DNA from: Hsuehochloa calcarea
Taxonomy: Eukaryota; Streptophyta; Magnoliopsida; Poales; Poaceae
Direction: 5' to 3'
Length of the DNA stretch: 64,000 bases
NCBI GenBank assembly: GCA_036346395.1
Contig: CM070601.1
Coordinates: 11,529,763 to 11,593,762, forward strand
Shown here piece by piece: positions 1 to 11,323 of this stretch. Position 1 is the first letter of the stretch; each line of letters begins with the position of its first letter. The position numbers were made by a program, and so were the translations under genes. The notes below the pieces were generated by a model, which was given only the letters and a program-made list of their open reading frames with translations, did no database searches and was not told the DNA's origin.

Positions 1-1
1 C

Positions 2-1129
2 TTAAAGCAAGCGTCGAGGCAGTGGTACCTCAAATTCGATAAAGTCATAAAGAATTTTGGATTTAAGGAAAATGAAGTTGATAATTGTATATATGTTAAG
101 TTTAAAGGGAGTAAATTCACCATCTTAGTGCTTTATGTGGATGACATCTTATTGGCTAGCAGTGATAAGGATATGCTATTTGAGAGCAAGAGATTTCTTT
201 CATCTAATTTTGATATGAAAGATCTTGGTGATGCATCTTACGTTCTTGGCATTGAGATTCACCGAGATAGGTCCAAAGGAGTATTAGGTTTATCTTAAAA
301 GGCATACACTGACATAGTACTGAGGAGATATAATATACATAAGTGCTCTGGCTCACTTGCTCCTATTGTTAAGGGCGATAAGTTTGGGACATTTCAATGT
401 CCAAGGAACCAATATGAAACTGATCAGATGAAGTCGGTTCCTTATGCTTCAGCTGTCGGAAGCATTATGTATGCTCAAGCAAGCACGCGCTCTGATTTAA
501 CTTTTGTAACTGGAATGCTTCGCAGATATCAGTCAAATCCAGGACTGGACCACTGGAAGGCCGTTAAGAAAGTCTTGCGTTATATGCAAGCTACTAAACA
601 TTTCATGCTCACATACAAGAATTCTGATAACCTTGAAGTTATTGGTTATTCAGATTCAGTTTTTGCAGGATGTGTTGATACTAAGAAATCCACATCAGGT
701 TATATCTTCACACTCGCTGGAGGAGCTATCTCGTGGAAAAGCTTCAAACAAACCCTTACGACATCTTCAACGACGCAAGCTGAGTTTGTGGTATGTTATG
801 AGGCTACCGGGCAGGATGTATGGCTTAAGAACTTTATTCTAGGTCTTAGAGTGGTAGAAAGCATCTCTAAACCACTTACCTTATACTGCGATAATGAATC
901 CGTAGTCTTTTATGCGAGTAACAACAAGTCAAGTGGTGCTGCCAAACACATTGACATTAAGTACCATGTTGTGAAAGATAGAATCCAAGATCGAACCATT
1001 AGTATCAAGTATATTAGTACTAAGTCAATGCTTGCCGATCCGCTTACTAAAGGCTTACCACCCAGTATTTTTCGTGATCATGTTGCCGGCATGGGTCTAT
1101 CGGAAAGCCTCAGATTTTGGATAAAATGA
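2..1129 (+). pseudogene. Copia retrotransposon pol 3' end (reverse transcriptase to RNase H), broken
   Basis: The frame starting at base 2 enters in the middle of a Ty1/Copia reverse transcriptase and runs through RNase H. It shows the catalytic YVDD box (about 137-148), the FDMKDLG and YVLGIEI stretches that follow it, and an RNase H with SDSVFAGC, TTQAEF and LYCDNES holding the expected acidic residues. A TAA at 296-298 interrupts the frame where related elements read a glutamine. The downstream part is open from the methionine at 428 to the stop at 1127-1129. The 5' part of the element lies outside the window. An internal stop plus a degenerate RNase H aspartate motif (SDSVF instead of the usual SDADF) say that this copy is dead. 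It is followed by a polypurine tract and LTR, so it is the 3' end of the element. Confidence 0.93.
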
Positions 1130-1294
1130 CCTTAAAACAAACCAACTCCCATTAAGCATGATGAATATCCATTTCAAAGATGGGATAGTACACTATAGGT
1201 ACTGGGGTTGTATGGCACTTCATTGGCCATGCGACGTTATTACCTTGGTGTACTATTTTATTGAAGATCGGCTTATGATGTTAGCCTTACGATC

Positions 1295-1305
1295 AAAGGG
1301 GAGAA
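1295..1305 (+). other. Polypurine tract of the left-edge Copia element
   Basis: The tract AAAGGGGAGAA directly precedes TGTTGGG. This is the usual arrangement of plus-strand priming site followed by the 3' LTR in Copia elements. Confidence 0.8.
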
Positions 1306-1707
1306 TGTTGGGTTGATCTCGGCTAACCGCATCCAAGATCCAAGGAGAGGGAACCCCCCACAAGCGCCCTGATCGGGGGTGTAACCAAAGTTTTTGGTTT
1401 TCGGTCTCGTTCACCTAGCGCGATAAAAAGAACGGACTCGGCAAATCTTAGAGTATGCGTTCTGGCCTAAGAGAGTCCACACAAGCTCGATCTCATCAGC
1501 GTGCTGGGGTGAGCGAAGTCCGTAGGCCGCCGTCACCACCAAGCATCGCCGCCCTCGTCCACGCCACCTCTACACTTTGACCGAATCTCCGAGCCACGAT
1601 GGGAACGCCAAGTTTGGGTATGTGATCATGCTTCCGCTCTGATGTTTTAGATTAGGTGTTCATATATGAGCTGTGATTAGGTTATCTAGATCAAGGTTAA
1701 ACCCACA
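1306..1707 (+). repeat. 3' LTR of the left-edge Copia element
   Basis: It begins TGTTGGGTTGATCT after the polypurine tract. It probably ends near 1706-1707 at AGATCAAGGTTAAACCCACA, which is an imperfect inverted counterpart of the start. The 5' LTR is off the window, so LTR identity and the target duplication cannot be checked. The right end may be off by a few bases. Confidence 0.65.
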
Positions 1708-4190
1708 CACGCCTCACGCACGCACAGTGTGAGGAAGTCGACGTTGGCGGCGCCGTAGCCAGGCATGCGTCGTAGGCCTCGTCCGGCCGGGGGTGGCCTC
1801 CTCTCTGGCCTCTCCTCTCAAATGCACCGGGACAGCCAGCCGTCCGCATAACCACGACCACCTCTCTTGCTTGCTAAACCCTGCGTACGTACGTGCATGC
1901 GCCCACGGTCCCCCTGGATGCATTCATCGATCCATTAACACTCAGATCAAGCCACTCAAAATTAATCTTTAATTTATTGCTATTTTTTAACTACCGTATA
2001 TACGATGATTAACAGTAAAAGAGAGAGTTACCACGAGTTGAAAAATAACATCGATGTGTTACTGATATATGGCTCTATAGCTGTCATCCTCACACACAGA
2101 TCGGTGTGTGCTACTTTGGAGTTTTGGAGCTTACTTGCTACCTTTCACTCTTTCGAACTGATCGAGTTTTGTAAGACTGTGTTTATGGTGCTGTGCTTCT
2201 AGCGTGTATGCATGCATGCAACGGACGGCTCACGGCTATGCTGGCTGGATTCTTGCTACTGAGGTTCGGAGCTTTCCATCTCTGACTTAATGTATATATG
2301 CTTTTAATTTCCCTGTTTTGAGATGACTTGTAGCGTGTTTACTATATTATCCTCCTGTGGTTTGTGGAAATTATGTGCGCTGAGAGAGTGAAGAAAAATG
2401 TGAGCAGGTCGAGGACACTGATCGGTTAAAATGCTACCTTTTGACCGAAGGAAGAAAAAAAAACATAGTTGATTAAAGAGATTTTGATGATGTTAATATA
2501 AAACATTTGCTAAATATAATGGTTTTTGACATGAGAAAATATACACGCAATTTCGTAAGAAATATCTATAAACTCTCATTTTATATCATGTACCCACACA
2601 TTTGTGCATGGTAACACTCGTGTATGGCATCAAGATAACAATTGCGCAAGCACGTGGCATATGGGAGAGATAACGGTTTTCCATGAAATAACTAGCATGG
2701 TGACCAGCGCAGTTGTGGGGCTATATTTGTTTTGAACTTTGTCTAAATACTTAAAAATATATTTACGTATCTTGTAGGTTATTTAGGTTCTTAAGATATC
2801 ATAAATATTGAAAATAACAATAGAAACTTAAAGGAAAATACAACATGAGGAACACAATTGAAGTATGAGTTTTGATGAAAGAAAACCATTCATCATAACA
2901 AGTTGTTGGGGGGTTTTTAGAAACTAATCACTCTTCATCATGTACATGCATGCTCCTATTATTACTATATTAGTTTTTTTCCAAATTGTATGCATGCACA
3001 TATACCTATATTTAATATCAAACAATATGTTGATTATGTGCGTAGTAAATTACCTTATTATTTTACATGATATTACAGTACCTTGCTCACACACATACCA
3101 ATGCACCATGGACGACCTATCTTGAACTTAACTTCCCTTACACGCTGGCTGTCCCACCGAACCGTGTGTCTTCTATCTCTTCTCGCTGTCATAGTTTTTT
3201 TTTTTGCTTCAACCTCAAACAGTAAGCCCAAATTTTAATCAATCCATATTAGCTGCTACCGCTTCTAATGCAATACTTTATCACATAGTTATCTTTTACT
3301 TTCTCCCTATTATTGCTTACTACTAACTGTTGCGACATTAACATGCATACACATGCAACCATTGCTGATCCTAGCTAGGCACACATGTTACACTCTCTCT
3401 AGTGACCCTGAGCCTATTCCCTACGATTGTGTTATCTCTACTCTAAGTTTTTTGCTCCTATACCTCTGTACATCCGCACTTCTATTCGTACGAATGATGC
3501 ATGTACATACACATGCATGATGCTATACATGCTTGATGTCCTCGCTCTCGTGTTGGTTGCTCCTCTTCTTCGACAATGGCCAACTCAACGATACAACTTC
3601 CTCTCTAACCATGTTAATTTTCCATCTTCACTGATATCGGTATGTCTGATTTAATCGTTGTCTAACTATATGAAGAATCTTTTCGTCATCGCCAGCAACG
3701 ACGTGCCCCCCACCAGTGATGGCACACTCCTAGCTACCCGATGCCCCCATACCGTCTATAGTTCGTCTTCAATGCAAAGCTTCATCTCTTCTCTGCCAGG
3801 ACTTCTCCATCATCGAACTTCTTTGGCCACTAACTTTTTCAATAAATCCGACACACACCACTTGTCATTGTGGCCCTTGGCTCATTCCACACTGGATTTT
3901 CTCTTTTATGGCTCCGATGAGCAGCACGACATTGTCCCCATCTCCATCTTCGCCGCCTCGTCTCTTTGCTTCCCTGTGGATCAATGTTCTTGCTGTACAG
4001 ATCGATGTCATTATACTCTTTCGTGTTCTCCTCCGATATAATTCGTGCTATCCTCATTATAATTTTTATTTTTTATTCCATATTTTAGTTATATTTATTC
4101 CATAGGAGGCAACAATAAAAAACACGTGACCTTGAGAGCGAATGTGATGCCTTTTTGTGTCTCTTCTAATTACACTCGTGTCATCCTCGT
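1708..4190. other. Intergenic, no gene recognised
   Basis: A spacer with scattered short open frames, none with a recognisable domain or coding composition. It becomes AT-rich after about 2330. TGCATGCATGCA-type runs occur near 2208-2220 and 3535. I see no splice-consistent gene model on either strand. Confidence 0.5.
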
Positions 4191-4194
4191 TATA

Positions 4195-4735
4195 ACTTTT
4201 ATTTTTATTCAACATTCCAGTTATGTTTTATTGGAGTTCATATACAAATCAAATTGCTAAATTTATTTAACTTATTACAAATTTTAGTTATTTAGGCATT
4301 TTACTTTATAATGTGTATAGAAATCAAATTGCAAATTTTATTTAATTTTTTATTCCAAAGTTTAGTTCTTTTTTCTTGGAATTCATATATGAATCCAATT
4401 TCTATTTTCTCTTTAATTTTTATTCTGAAATATAGTTTTTGGAATTCGTATCGAAATCAAATTGCTAATTGTATATATTATTTTATTCCAAATTTTAGTT
4501 TTTTTTGTTGGATTTTGTATACAAATCTAATTGTCGATTTTGAATTATAATTATTTAGGGATTTTACTTAGGAATTTGTATGAAAATCAAATTGCTAATT
4601 TTGTTCCATTTTTATTCCAAATTTCATGTTTATTGTACCTGACATGGATTGCTTAGGATTTCATATGGAAATCAAATTGCTGATTTTTATTCCAAATTTT
4701 AGTTTTATGGTATTTGACATGTGCTCTTTATTTTA
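4195..4735. repeat. Degenerate AT-rich tandem repeat
   Basis: The segment repeats a loose unit of roughly 80-120 bp. Each unit combines ATTCCAAATTTTAGTT with GGAATTCATATA-like and AATCAAATTGCTAATTTT-like blocks. At least six degenerate copies of the AATCAAATTGCT block are visible between about 4250 and 4690. Unit length varies, so it is an old decayed array or a transposon interior rather than a fresh satellite. Confidence 0.6.
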
Positions 4736-4965
4736 ATTTAGACCGTTATAATCTAGCTGGATCTACCATAATCGACGGTGTAGATATTTCTCTTTTACAA
4801 CGATTAACGTGGTAATATCTAGCCCTTGAAGGCGAACATGGTAGTTTATTTTGACTCTGCTAGATTAGAAACACTTTACGAAGAATTGGAATTATCAATG
4901 TTGTCGCGACCACAAGATTCATCTGCTAGTTAGTATCTGCAATGGGTCGTAAAAGAATCCATTCA

Positions 4966-4973
4966 TGTTGTAG
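4966..4973. repeat. hAT target-site duplication, left copy (TGTTGTAG)
   Basis: Identical to the 8-mer at 6647-6654 directly outside the other terminus. Confidence 0.88.
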
Positions 4974-6646
4974 CAGTGGCGGAGCCAGGATTTGACAGAG
5001 CCTCGGGCCCAAACCTAAAGGACTATAATTCTATAACTAACATCAAATACTATCAACACTGAGGTATAAGAAAAGTACAACACAAATGCACAATCTAAAT
5101 AAAATTTGAATTCGGTGTTTAACGATACGACAAAATAGATAAAAACATAGCAAAAAAAAGAATGTAACATACCACTAGCACGAGGTAATTTTTGCTTAAT
5201 TAGCAAAGATTTGGTTCTTTTGATCCTATCATATCTTCATCAACAATATTACGAGAACCTGAACCTGCAAAGATAAAATTGCATATGTACATTAGGGACA
5301 TAAGACCACAATGTTATTTTTAATGCAAATTACTAAATAAGAATGTAACATTCCACTAGCACGAGGTAGTTTCTGCTTACGCGTCCTTATACTTTGAAAA
5401 CGATGTAAAATCTTGTTATTATTGATGCTTGCAAATACATCTTGCTCAATACAGCATATGATGCAATCATTCATCCATTCATCACTCATCTTTCATGATT
5501 AAATATTTTATGATTGAAATGAGGGTAGTAAGTTACCAATTGGCCGCTACGACCTCTCGAACGGGATCAAGTAGACACAACAACTTCTATTGCCCTTAGA
5601 CCTTCCTAGGCTAACCAACCGACCTATTATGGCAAAATCGCGGTGGCCAGGTAGCACCTTGACACAGCCTAGATCACTTTTTAGAATTTATTTTGCTATG
5701 AACTGCTAGCATCTTAACACTTGTGCAACTCTAAAAACCATCTTAATCAAACTCATTCTGCCTCACTACACAACGATCCTTAATTGATCGAATGTTGTGA
5801 AGATTGCAAGAAACACAAGGTTCCAAAATAATTGAACTACTATGGAAGTTCTCAATTTACCAAATCTGCATGGTGCCATGTAGGCTCTGGCATTAACAGT
5901 CAAATAGTCAAAAGAACCAACACATGGCCATAGGTGCTATAAGATTAACCTCAAACAAAAACTACTACAACAAATTAGCGTCTCCAGCATGAACAGGTTG
6001 CTTTGCAGGTTTACCTTGGGAGAGGGAGCTCCAGCACAAGGTGTCAACGGCGATGCAGGACCTCAGCCGCACCGTCTCCAGCGTGCAGAGGCATCAGCGT
6101 CTCCAGTTCCGCCGCCGCCAACCTGCCGGCCAGGAGAGGCGGAGCACGGGCCGGAGCGCCAGAGGGGAGGTGGCGCCATTAGGGGACACCGGCGGCCGGG
6201 CAGAGATCTGGGCTCTGGCCAAGCCGGCTGGACACAGTGCTAGAAGGGGAGCTGCGGCCTAAGGGCGAGCTGGGGAGGGTCGAAGGCACGAGCGGCCGGA
6301 GGCGCCGGGGGAGCCATAGGTGGCGGCCGGAGGAAGGAAGGCGACGCTGAAGGAGCAAGGCACTAGACCACCAGTGGGAGGAGGAGGAGAAAAGAAGTTT
6401 GAGAAAGGAGGAGAAATGGAGAAGATGGATCGGGTAAGGAGCTCCAGGTGCCTTTGCATTTCGGCCGAAAGGGAGGGGCGCTGGCACCTGGGCCGCTCCG
6501 TTGGGCCGGCTGTCTCGGGCCGGCCGGTAAACCTAGGGACTATTTATTGTGCACTTTTTTTTATATGCTTACTAAAAAATTCCACTAGCATTTTTTATTG
6601 TCCTCGGGCCATTGCCCAAACGACCCGAAGCCCATCTCCACCCCTG
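4974..6646. mobile_element. Non-autonomous hAT element with perfect 8-bp target duplication
   Basis: The left end reads CAGTGGCGGAGCCAGG and the right end reads as its imperfect inverted copy, CCCATCTCCACCCCTG. This is the CAGgGGcGGAgcc type of terminus known from plant hAT elements. The flanks are identical 8-mers, TGTTGTAG at 4966-4973 and again at 6647-6654, matching the 8-bp duplication hAT transposases make. The element is 1673 bp. I find no transposase, dimerisation domain or BED finger, so it would depend on a partner in trans. The outer thirds are AT-rich, while the interior from about 5985 is strongly GC-rich and may be acquired sequence. Confidence 0.88.
5985..6530. other. GC-rich cargo inside the hAT element
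   Basis: About 550 bp with far higher GC than the rest of the element. It has overlapping open frames on both strands and splice-like junctions (GCAGGT near 6005, GGATCGGGTAAG near 6427). This is the composition expected of a captured host-gene fragment. I do not recognise the protein in any frame, so its origin is open. Confidence 0.45.
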
Positions 6647-6654
6647 TGTTGTAG
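6647..6654. repeat. hAT target-site duplication, right copy (TGTTGTAG)
   Basis: Identical to the 8-mer at 4966-4973. Confidence 0.88.
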
Positions 6655-7634
6655 TAATGCCAATGTTGAGCGTTACAATGACAACTGAGTAAGCGCGCGA
6701 CGTATGACGTATAGCCGTCTAGCACGTGTCATTATACTCACTTTTTTTTGGCACTCACTCTAAATTCTAAACAAAAGCTATTTACATTTTTTTCCCTTCG
6801 AAATTGCTGCACTTATGTACTGCCAATGTATTGGTAAATGATTGAGCGGAGGTTTTATTTTTCTATCTTTAGGTAAGCACCTCTCTGAGAGAAGGACAGT
6901 ACAGTCTTCAGGTCTAGGGTTTAAACACATGCTTACATTTACATATAGCGCACACGTACAACACAGCATGTGAAGGTTAGGCGAGCCGCCAATAATTTAT
7001 GTTGGTAATCCCACTCTGAAATAGATAGAAGACAATCCCTGGACAGAAAACAAATCAAGAAAGATGGATGTCAATACCATTATTTACATTCAATTCTTTC
7101 CACTTACAGCCCCGACACAATCTCCACGATCCCAAGTTGAAACAAACCATTCACGCCGTAGAGTGGTTCCGATCGACCATAAATTCATACACTTTCACAG
7201 GATCGATATCCCCAAAAACGAATCTGCTTAAATGTATAAATTGCGACGAAATTAGTGTATGCACCTTCCACAGATAGATTCACAGTCGTCTGATCGGTCG
7301 ATCTACCCATCAATCGATTAATTCATCAAATTAACAAGCCATTGATCGATTTGGTTCTGAGCAATGAATGAATACATCGATGTATTTTGAAACCATCTGC
7401 AGATGGCACATTGATTCCATGTACATGCATGGTTTATCTCTAGTAAATTTTTTTTTGTATTTTCTGATTCAATTCCTCTTTTATTGTAAATTTAGCTATG
7501 CTAATATGTACAAATTTAGGGTTCAAAATTAAGCAGTAGAGCGGTAACTAACGGACGCCCACCTTTGTTCCACACACTGCCATCCAAAAATGCAAATAAA
7601 AGCACACAGAAACAGCTGTGGAAAATAAAACCTT
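6655..7634. other. Intergenic region upstream of the purine permease
   Basis: An AT-rich spacer without a supportable gene. Its last few hundred bases form the proximal promoter of the permease. Confidence 0.5.
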
Positions 7635-7646
7635 CTATATATATAT
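7635..7646 (+). promoter_or_regulatory. Probable TATA box of the purine permease
   Basis: CTATATATATAT lies about 110 bp upstream of the preferred start codon. A transcript starting about 30 bp downstream would have a short leader of about 80 bases. Confidence 0.5.
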
Positions 7647-7696
7647 TCTCCAGTACTCTCGAACTCGTCATCATCATCGCAAATCCCCCACTTAAT

Positions 7697-7711
7697 ATGT
7701 ATGCCGCATAA
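7697..7711 (+). other. Four-codon upstream ORF in the permease leader
   Basis: ATG TAT GCC GCA TAA reads Met-Tyr-Ala-Ala-stop. It overlaps, out of frame, the alternative in-frame ATG at 7701 and ends 40 bases before the preferred start. Both 5' ATGs have poor start context, so leaky scanning to 7752 is likely. Confidence 0.45.
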
Positions 7712-7751
7712 ATACGACACCCATCCCTTCCTCCTCGACGACGACACGGCA

Positions 7752-8897
7752 ATGGCAATCACCACCTGCGCCGCCGCCGCTTCCTCCACCGCGAGCTCCG
7801 CGGGCAACGGTGCCATGGCCTCGCCGCGCCGCGATAGGATGCTGCTTCTGATGGCAAACTACGCGGCTCTTCTGGTCGGGTCGGTGGCGTCGAGCCTTCT
7901 GTCGAGGTTCTACTTCACGTACGGCGGCCGCAACCGGTGGGTCGTCACGCTGGTGCAGTCCGCGGGGTTCCCGCTGCTGGTCGTGGCCGTCCTCGCCGCC
8001 GGCCGCCCCGTCGCCATGCCGCGGCCGTTCATGTGGTTCTCGCGGAGGTTCCTCGCCGTCTGCCTGATCATCGGCGCCTTCATGGGCGCCAACAACCTGC
8101 TGTTCTCATACAGCACGTCGTTCCTGCCGGTGTCGACCTCGTCGCTGCTGCTGTCCACACAGCTCGCCTTCACGCTCGTCCTCGCCATCGTCATCGTCCG
8201 CCACCCGCTCACCTTCGTGAACCTCAATGCCGTCATCCTCCTGACGCTCAGCTCGGTGCTCCTCGCCCTCCGCTCCGGGGACTCCGGCGAGAGCCCGGAG
8301 GGGGGCGGCCAGAAGACCTACCTCATCGGCTTCGTCGTTACGCTGGGCGCCGCCGGGCTCTTCTCCGCGTACCTTCCCGTCATGGAGCTCCTCTACCGCG
8401 AGGCGGTGTCCGGCAGGTTCATACTGGCCGTGGAGGTGCAGGCGGTGATGCAGGCCACGGCATCGCTGGTGGCGGCGGTCGGGCTGGCGGCGTCGGGCGG
8501 CCTGGAGGAGGACGTGGCGCGCTGGAAGGGCTCGACGACCGTGTACTGGACAGTCGTGGCGACGCTGGTGCTGACGTGGCAGGCGTGCTTCATGGGCACG
8601 GCCGGCGTGATCTACCTCACGTCGTCGCTCCACAGCGGCGTCTGCATGGCCGCCGTGCTCACCGCGAACGTGCTGGGCGGCGTCGTCGTGTTCGGCGACC
8701 CGTTCGGCGCCGAGAAGGCCATCGCCACCGCTCTCTGCGCCTGGGGCTTCTCCTCCTACCTCTACGGCGAGTACACCAAGAAGAAGGAGCAAGAGGAGAA
8801 GGACGGTGACATCACCTTGTCCGCCTCTGACGCTGAGAGCGTGCACAAGTGGCCCACAGGTGGCGGCTCACCTGGGGGTGAAGTCGAAACCGTTTGA
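7752..8897 (+). CDS. Purine permease (PUP family, drug/metabolite transporter fold)
   Basis: A single uninterrupted exon of 381 residues, the usual size of plant PUP proteins. After a short Ala/Ser-rich tail and the basic SPRRDRML stretch come about ten hydrophobic membrane segments. Family landmarks are the SSLLSRFYFTYGG loop after the first segment, GANNLLFSYSTSFLPVSTSS in the middle, and the aromatic C-terminal helix with WGFSSYLYGEYTKKK before an acidic hydrophilic tail. The family imports adenine, cytokinin bases and related heterocycles by proton-coupled transport; the substrate of this member cannot be read from sequence. An in-frame ATG at 7701 would add 17 residues but has weak context (T at -3, C at +4), whereas 7752 has G at -3 and +4. 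The gene looks intact. Confidence 0.93.
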   Translation: MAITTCAAAASSTASSAGNGAMASPRRDRMLLLMANYAALLVGSVASSLLSRFYFTYGGRNRWVVTLVQSAGFPLLVVAVLAAGRPVAMPRPFMWFSRRFLAVCLIIGAFMGANNLLFSYSTSFLPVSTSSLLLSTQLAFTLVLAIVIVRHPLTFVNLNAVILLTLSSVLLALRSGDSGESPEGGGQKTYLIGFVVTLGAAGLFSAYLPVMELLYREAVSGRFILAVEVQAVMQATASLVAAVGLAASGGLEEDVARWKGSTTVYWTVVATLVLTWQACFMGTAGVIYLTSSLHSGVCMAAVLTANVLGGVVVFGDPFGAEKAIATALCAWGFSSYLYGEYTKKKEQEEKDGDITLSASDAESVHKWPTGGGSPGGEVETV

Positions 8898-9466
8898 AAT
8901 AAGTATAGGGTACGACTAAGGTCTGGAGGTACAAATGGAAACTTCCCATCGTAAGTTCGGAAGCAATATTTTACAAAAATGTATGCAACAATTTAATTTA
9001 ATATACATAATAAATTTACAGTGAGACGCAACATCGATTAAATGGACATACAACAAAATTCCCTATGGATGTAATAACCCATTACAACAAAAACGATGTA
9101 ACATCTAGCAAACCGACTACAACAGGAACAAAAATTGTGTGCAACAAACCAGGAACCCAACTTTAACAACAAAAAAACTTGTACAACAAATCCGCAACCC
9201 CACTGCAACAAAAATATTTTTGCGAAAATATTTGAGAAGACATATCGCAACAAAACAAAACATATTATGCAACAATTTAAGAAAGTTGTTGCAACCAATC
9301 CATAAAATACTTGTATCAAGGATACCAGAGGAAGAGGGGATCGGACATACATGCTGATTGCACAGAAGATCTGAGCTCGCATTAGGAGGAAAAGGGCGGC
9401 CATCCTAGTGCCTCATCGCCAGAGGGCCCAGATCTAGCGCCTCATCGTTGGTAGGCGTGGATATAA
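8898..9466. repeat. AT-rich segment studded with GCAACAAA motifs (copy A)
   Basis: Downstream of the permease stop the spacer carries many GCAACAAA/GTTGCAAC-like words between about 8985 and 9300, as do 15947-16570 and 46380-46760. It ends in a more GC-rich stretch. No terminal repeat or protein was found. It is probably part of an unidentified transposon family. Confidence 0.45.
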
Positions 9467-9471
9467 CGGGG

Positions 9472-10395
9472 TGTGATGAGGACATAACCTCTATGGATAC
9501 AATCACACGAGCTCGTACGCTTCACTTAATTTATCAGGTGAGCCCGTTTTTATGAGTGTATTTATATTACATGAACTATATGATGCCACCTAATAATGAA
9601 AATGTATATTTGTGCAGCATCATATCACTTTTTGTCCAAGCTAAACAAGAGTTCGAGCTGGACATGTTTTGAAATCCATTTCGGCCTTTGGAGACAACAC
9701 TGACTTCAAACGTGCATAACTTTCACATACGGAGTCCGTTTGAGCTCCACGAGAACTTGATGGAAAGTTTATCTCGTCCTCTTTCTAACGGATCTAGCCT
9801 CACCTTCAAATTCATGCTGTGAGCACAACAATCACCAAAAAAGGTGTTGCATCACCTGTTTGGACCAAATTAGGCCTTGTAATGCTTGGGTCCAAGGGAG
9901 CACACCACCCTAGGCAACCCGTATTGTTCATAAGGCACTATTTATGCGTGAACAGTACTATAAATAGTATCATCCCCTATTTTGTTAGCTATGTGCGGCT
10001 TCCCTTCCCTATATAAGGAGGTCGCACCCCTCTAGTTTTCTTGGAATTTGTTTAGTTAAAAGTTAGCTTCATTGCAACTTCATGTATTGGCTTGTGTCGA
10101 TCAGACTAACTATAATACCGTTATAGAATCCCAACTTTATCAAATATTTCAATCTTATTTATAATTTTAGATTGCTTATTATCTTGTTCTTGTGTGTTCT
10201 TCAATTGCATGCAGGAATAGACCTTCATGGTCATGTCGATCGTGCTTCTAGCAAGGTCGATAACGATCTCGAGTTGGTTCAGCGATTGTTGGACATATTG
10301 GTGGTGTGCGATTGGTAGCCGAATCGTGATAGTCGTCTCCACTAAAATTGAGTTATCCTTATCACCGAAAGATCGGGACACCCATTGTCGTATCA
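9472..10395 (+). mobile_element. Gypsy-type LTR remnant (solo or truncated)
   Basis: It starts TGTGATGAGGAC and ends near CCATTGTCGTATCA. The interior has a pattern I associate with grass gypsy LTRs: the CATAACTTTCACATACGGAG block, a TATATAAGGAGGTCGCACCC promoter-like stretch near 10010, and a GCAGGAATAGACCTTCATGG block near 10212. No internal coding region is attached. I could not find matching 5-bp target duplications, so the exact ends are uncertain. Confidence 0.5.
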
Positions 10396-11037
10396 TGGTG
10401 GGGAGGCAAGTCTGGCCTGGTGCCTTTTTGCCATCCGCGCCACCGCCTCCTCCACTCACCGTCGATCCATCGTCTGGTCGCTGGCCACCACGCCTCTAGA
10501 ACGGCCTCTTCTTGTTGGCCCGAAAGAGAAGGGAGATGGAGCGAGAGTTTCGGAGACAAGGGGATGAGATGGAGGAGGAGAAGTGTGGGGGATACATGGA
10601 TGAGATGGAGATGTGTTGCAGGGGAGATTACAAGCGGCAGTGACCTTGCAACTCCCCTCTACGCTACATTTGTCCATAGTCACGTGCAGAGGGAGGAATG
10701 GAGTCGGTGACATGCAGAGAGATGGGAGGAGATGAGTGGATAAGAAATGAGTGGTCTGGTCGATGTCTGATTGGGATGGAGGTGTCTTATTATTTTACAA
10801 CAATTCCGAAGGAATTGTGCTATTTCCTTAATACTCTTACAAAATTCTTGTATTCCAAATAGGCCTAAGGTTCCAAACCGTTTGGATCGCATTGATTTTT
10901 CTCAATTCCGGCAAGAATGAACTATTTTATGAAAAATTCCTATGAAATACTTGTGTTCCAAATATGCAAGTTCTTTTGGTGTTCCAGCGCTTCTTAGTTG
11001 CATATATTATGCTGGAATTACATCAAAAGCAAAAAAA

Positions 11038-11040
<3 letters not shown>
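10396..11040. other. Intergenic, no gene recognised
   Basis: A purine-rich, moderately GC-rich stretch to about 10740, then AT-rich. The overlapping open frames show no domain. Confidence 0.4.

Positions 11041-11091
<51 letters not shown>
11041..11091. repeat. (TA)n microsatellite
   Basis: About 25 TA dinucleotides, abutting the MITE to the right. Confidence 0.95.
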
Positions 11092-11095
<4 letters not shown>

Positions 11096-11323
11096 AATGG
11101 GTAATTCAGTACTAAGGTACTAATACCAATCTTGACCGTTGGAGGTGGGATGACCATGCATGATGTTTAATTAAGACGCATTAATGAATGTGCATTGAAG
11201 GTATGAGTATGCAAAGTGATTAAATGATTTAGAGATGGGAGCCCGCATTAATCTTGTTTGTTCAATTCAGATCCAACGGTAAAGATTAATATTAACACCT
11301 TATCACTGAATTACTCATTAACA
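11092..11323. mobile_element. MITE-like element with ~33-bp terminal inverted repeats
   Basis: The left terminus GTTAATGGGTAATTCAGT pairs with the right terminus ACTGAATTACTCATTAAC. Over 33 bp I count 28 matches. The element is about 230 bp, AT-rich and non-coding. Its left end abuts a TA microsatellite, which hides any target duplication, so the superfamily is undecided. A partial echo, GTTGGGTAATTCAGCA, lies just outside the right end near 11333. Confidence 0.65.

Noticed and set aside
8106..8846. 246-codon minus-strand frame
   Set aside because: It is a shadow of the purine permease coding region; high GC at third positions keeps the antisense frame open.
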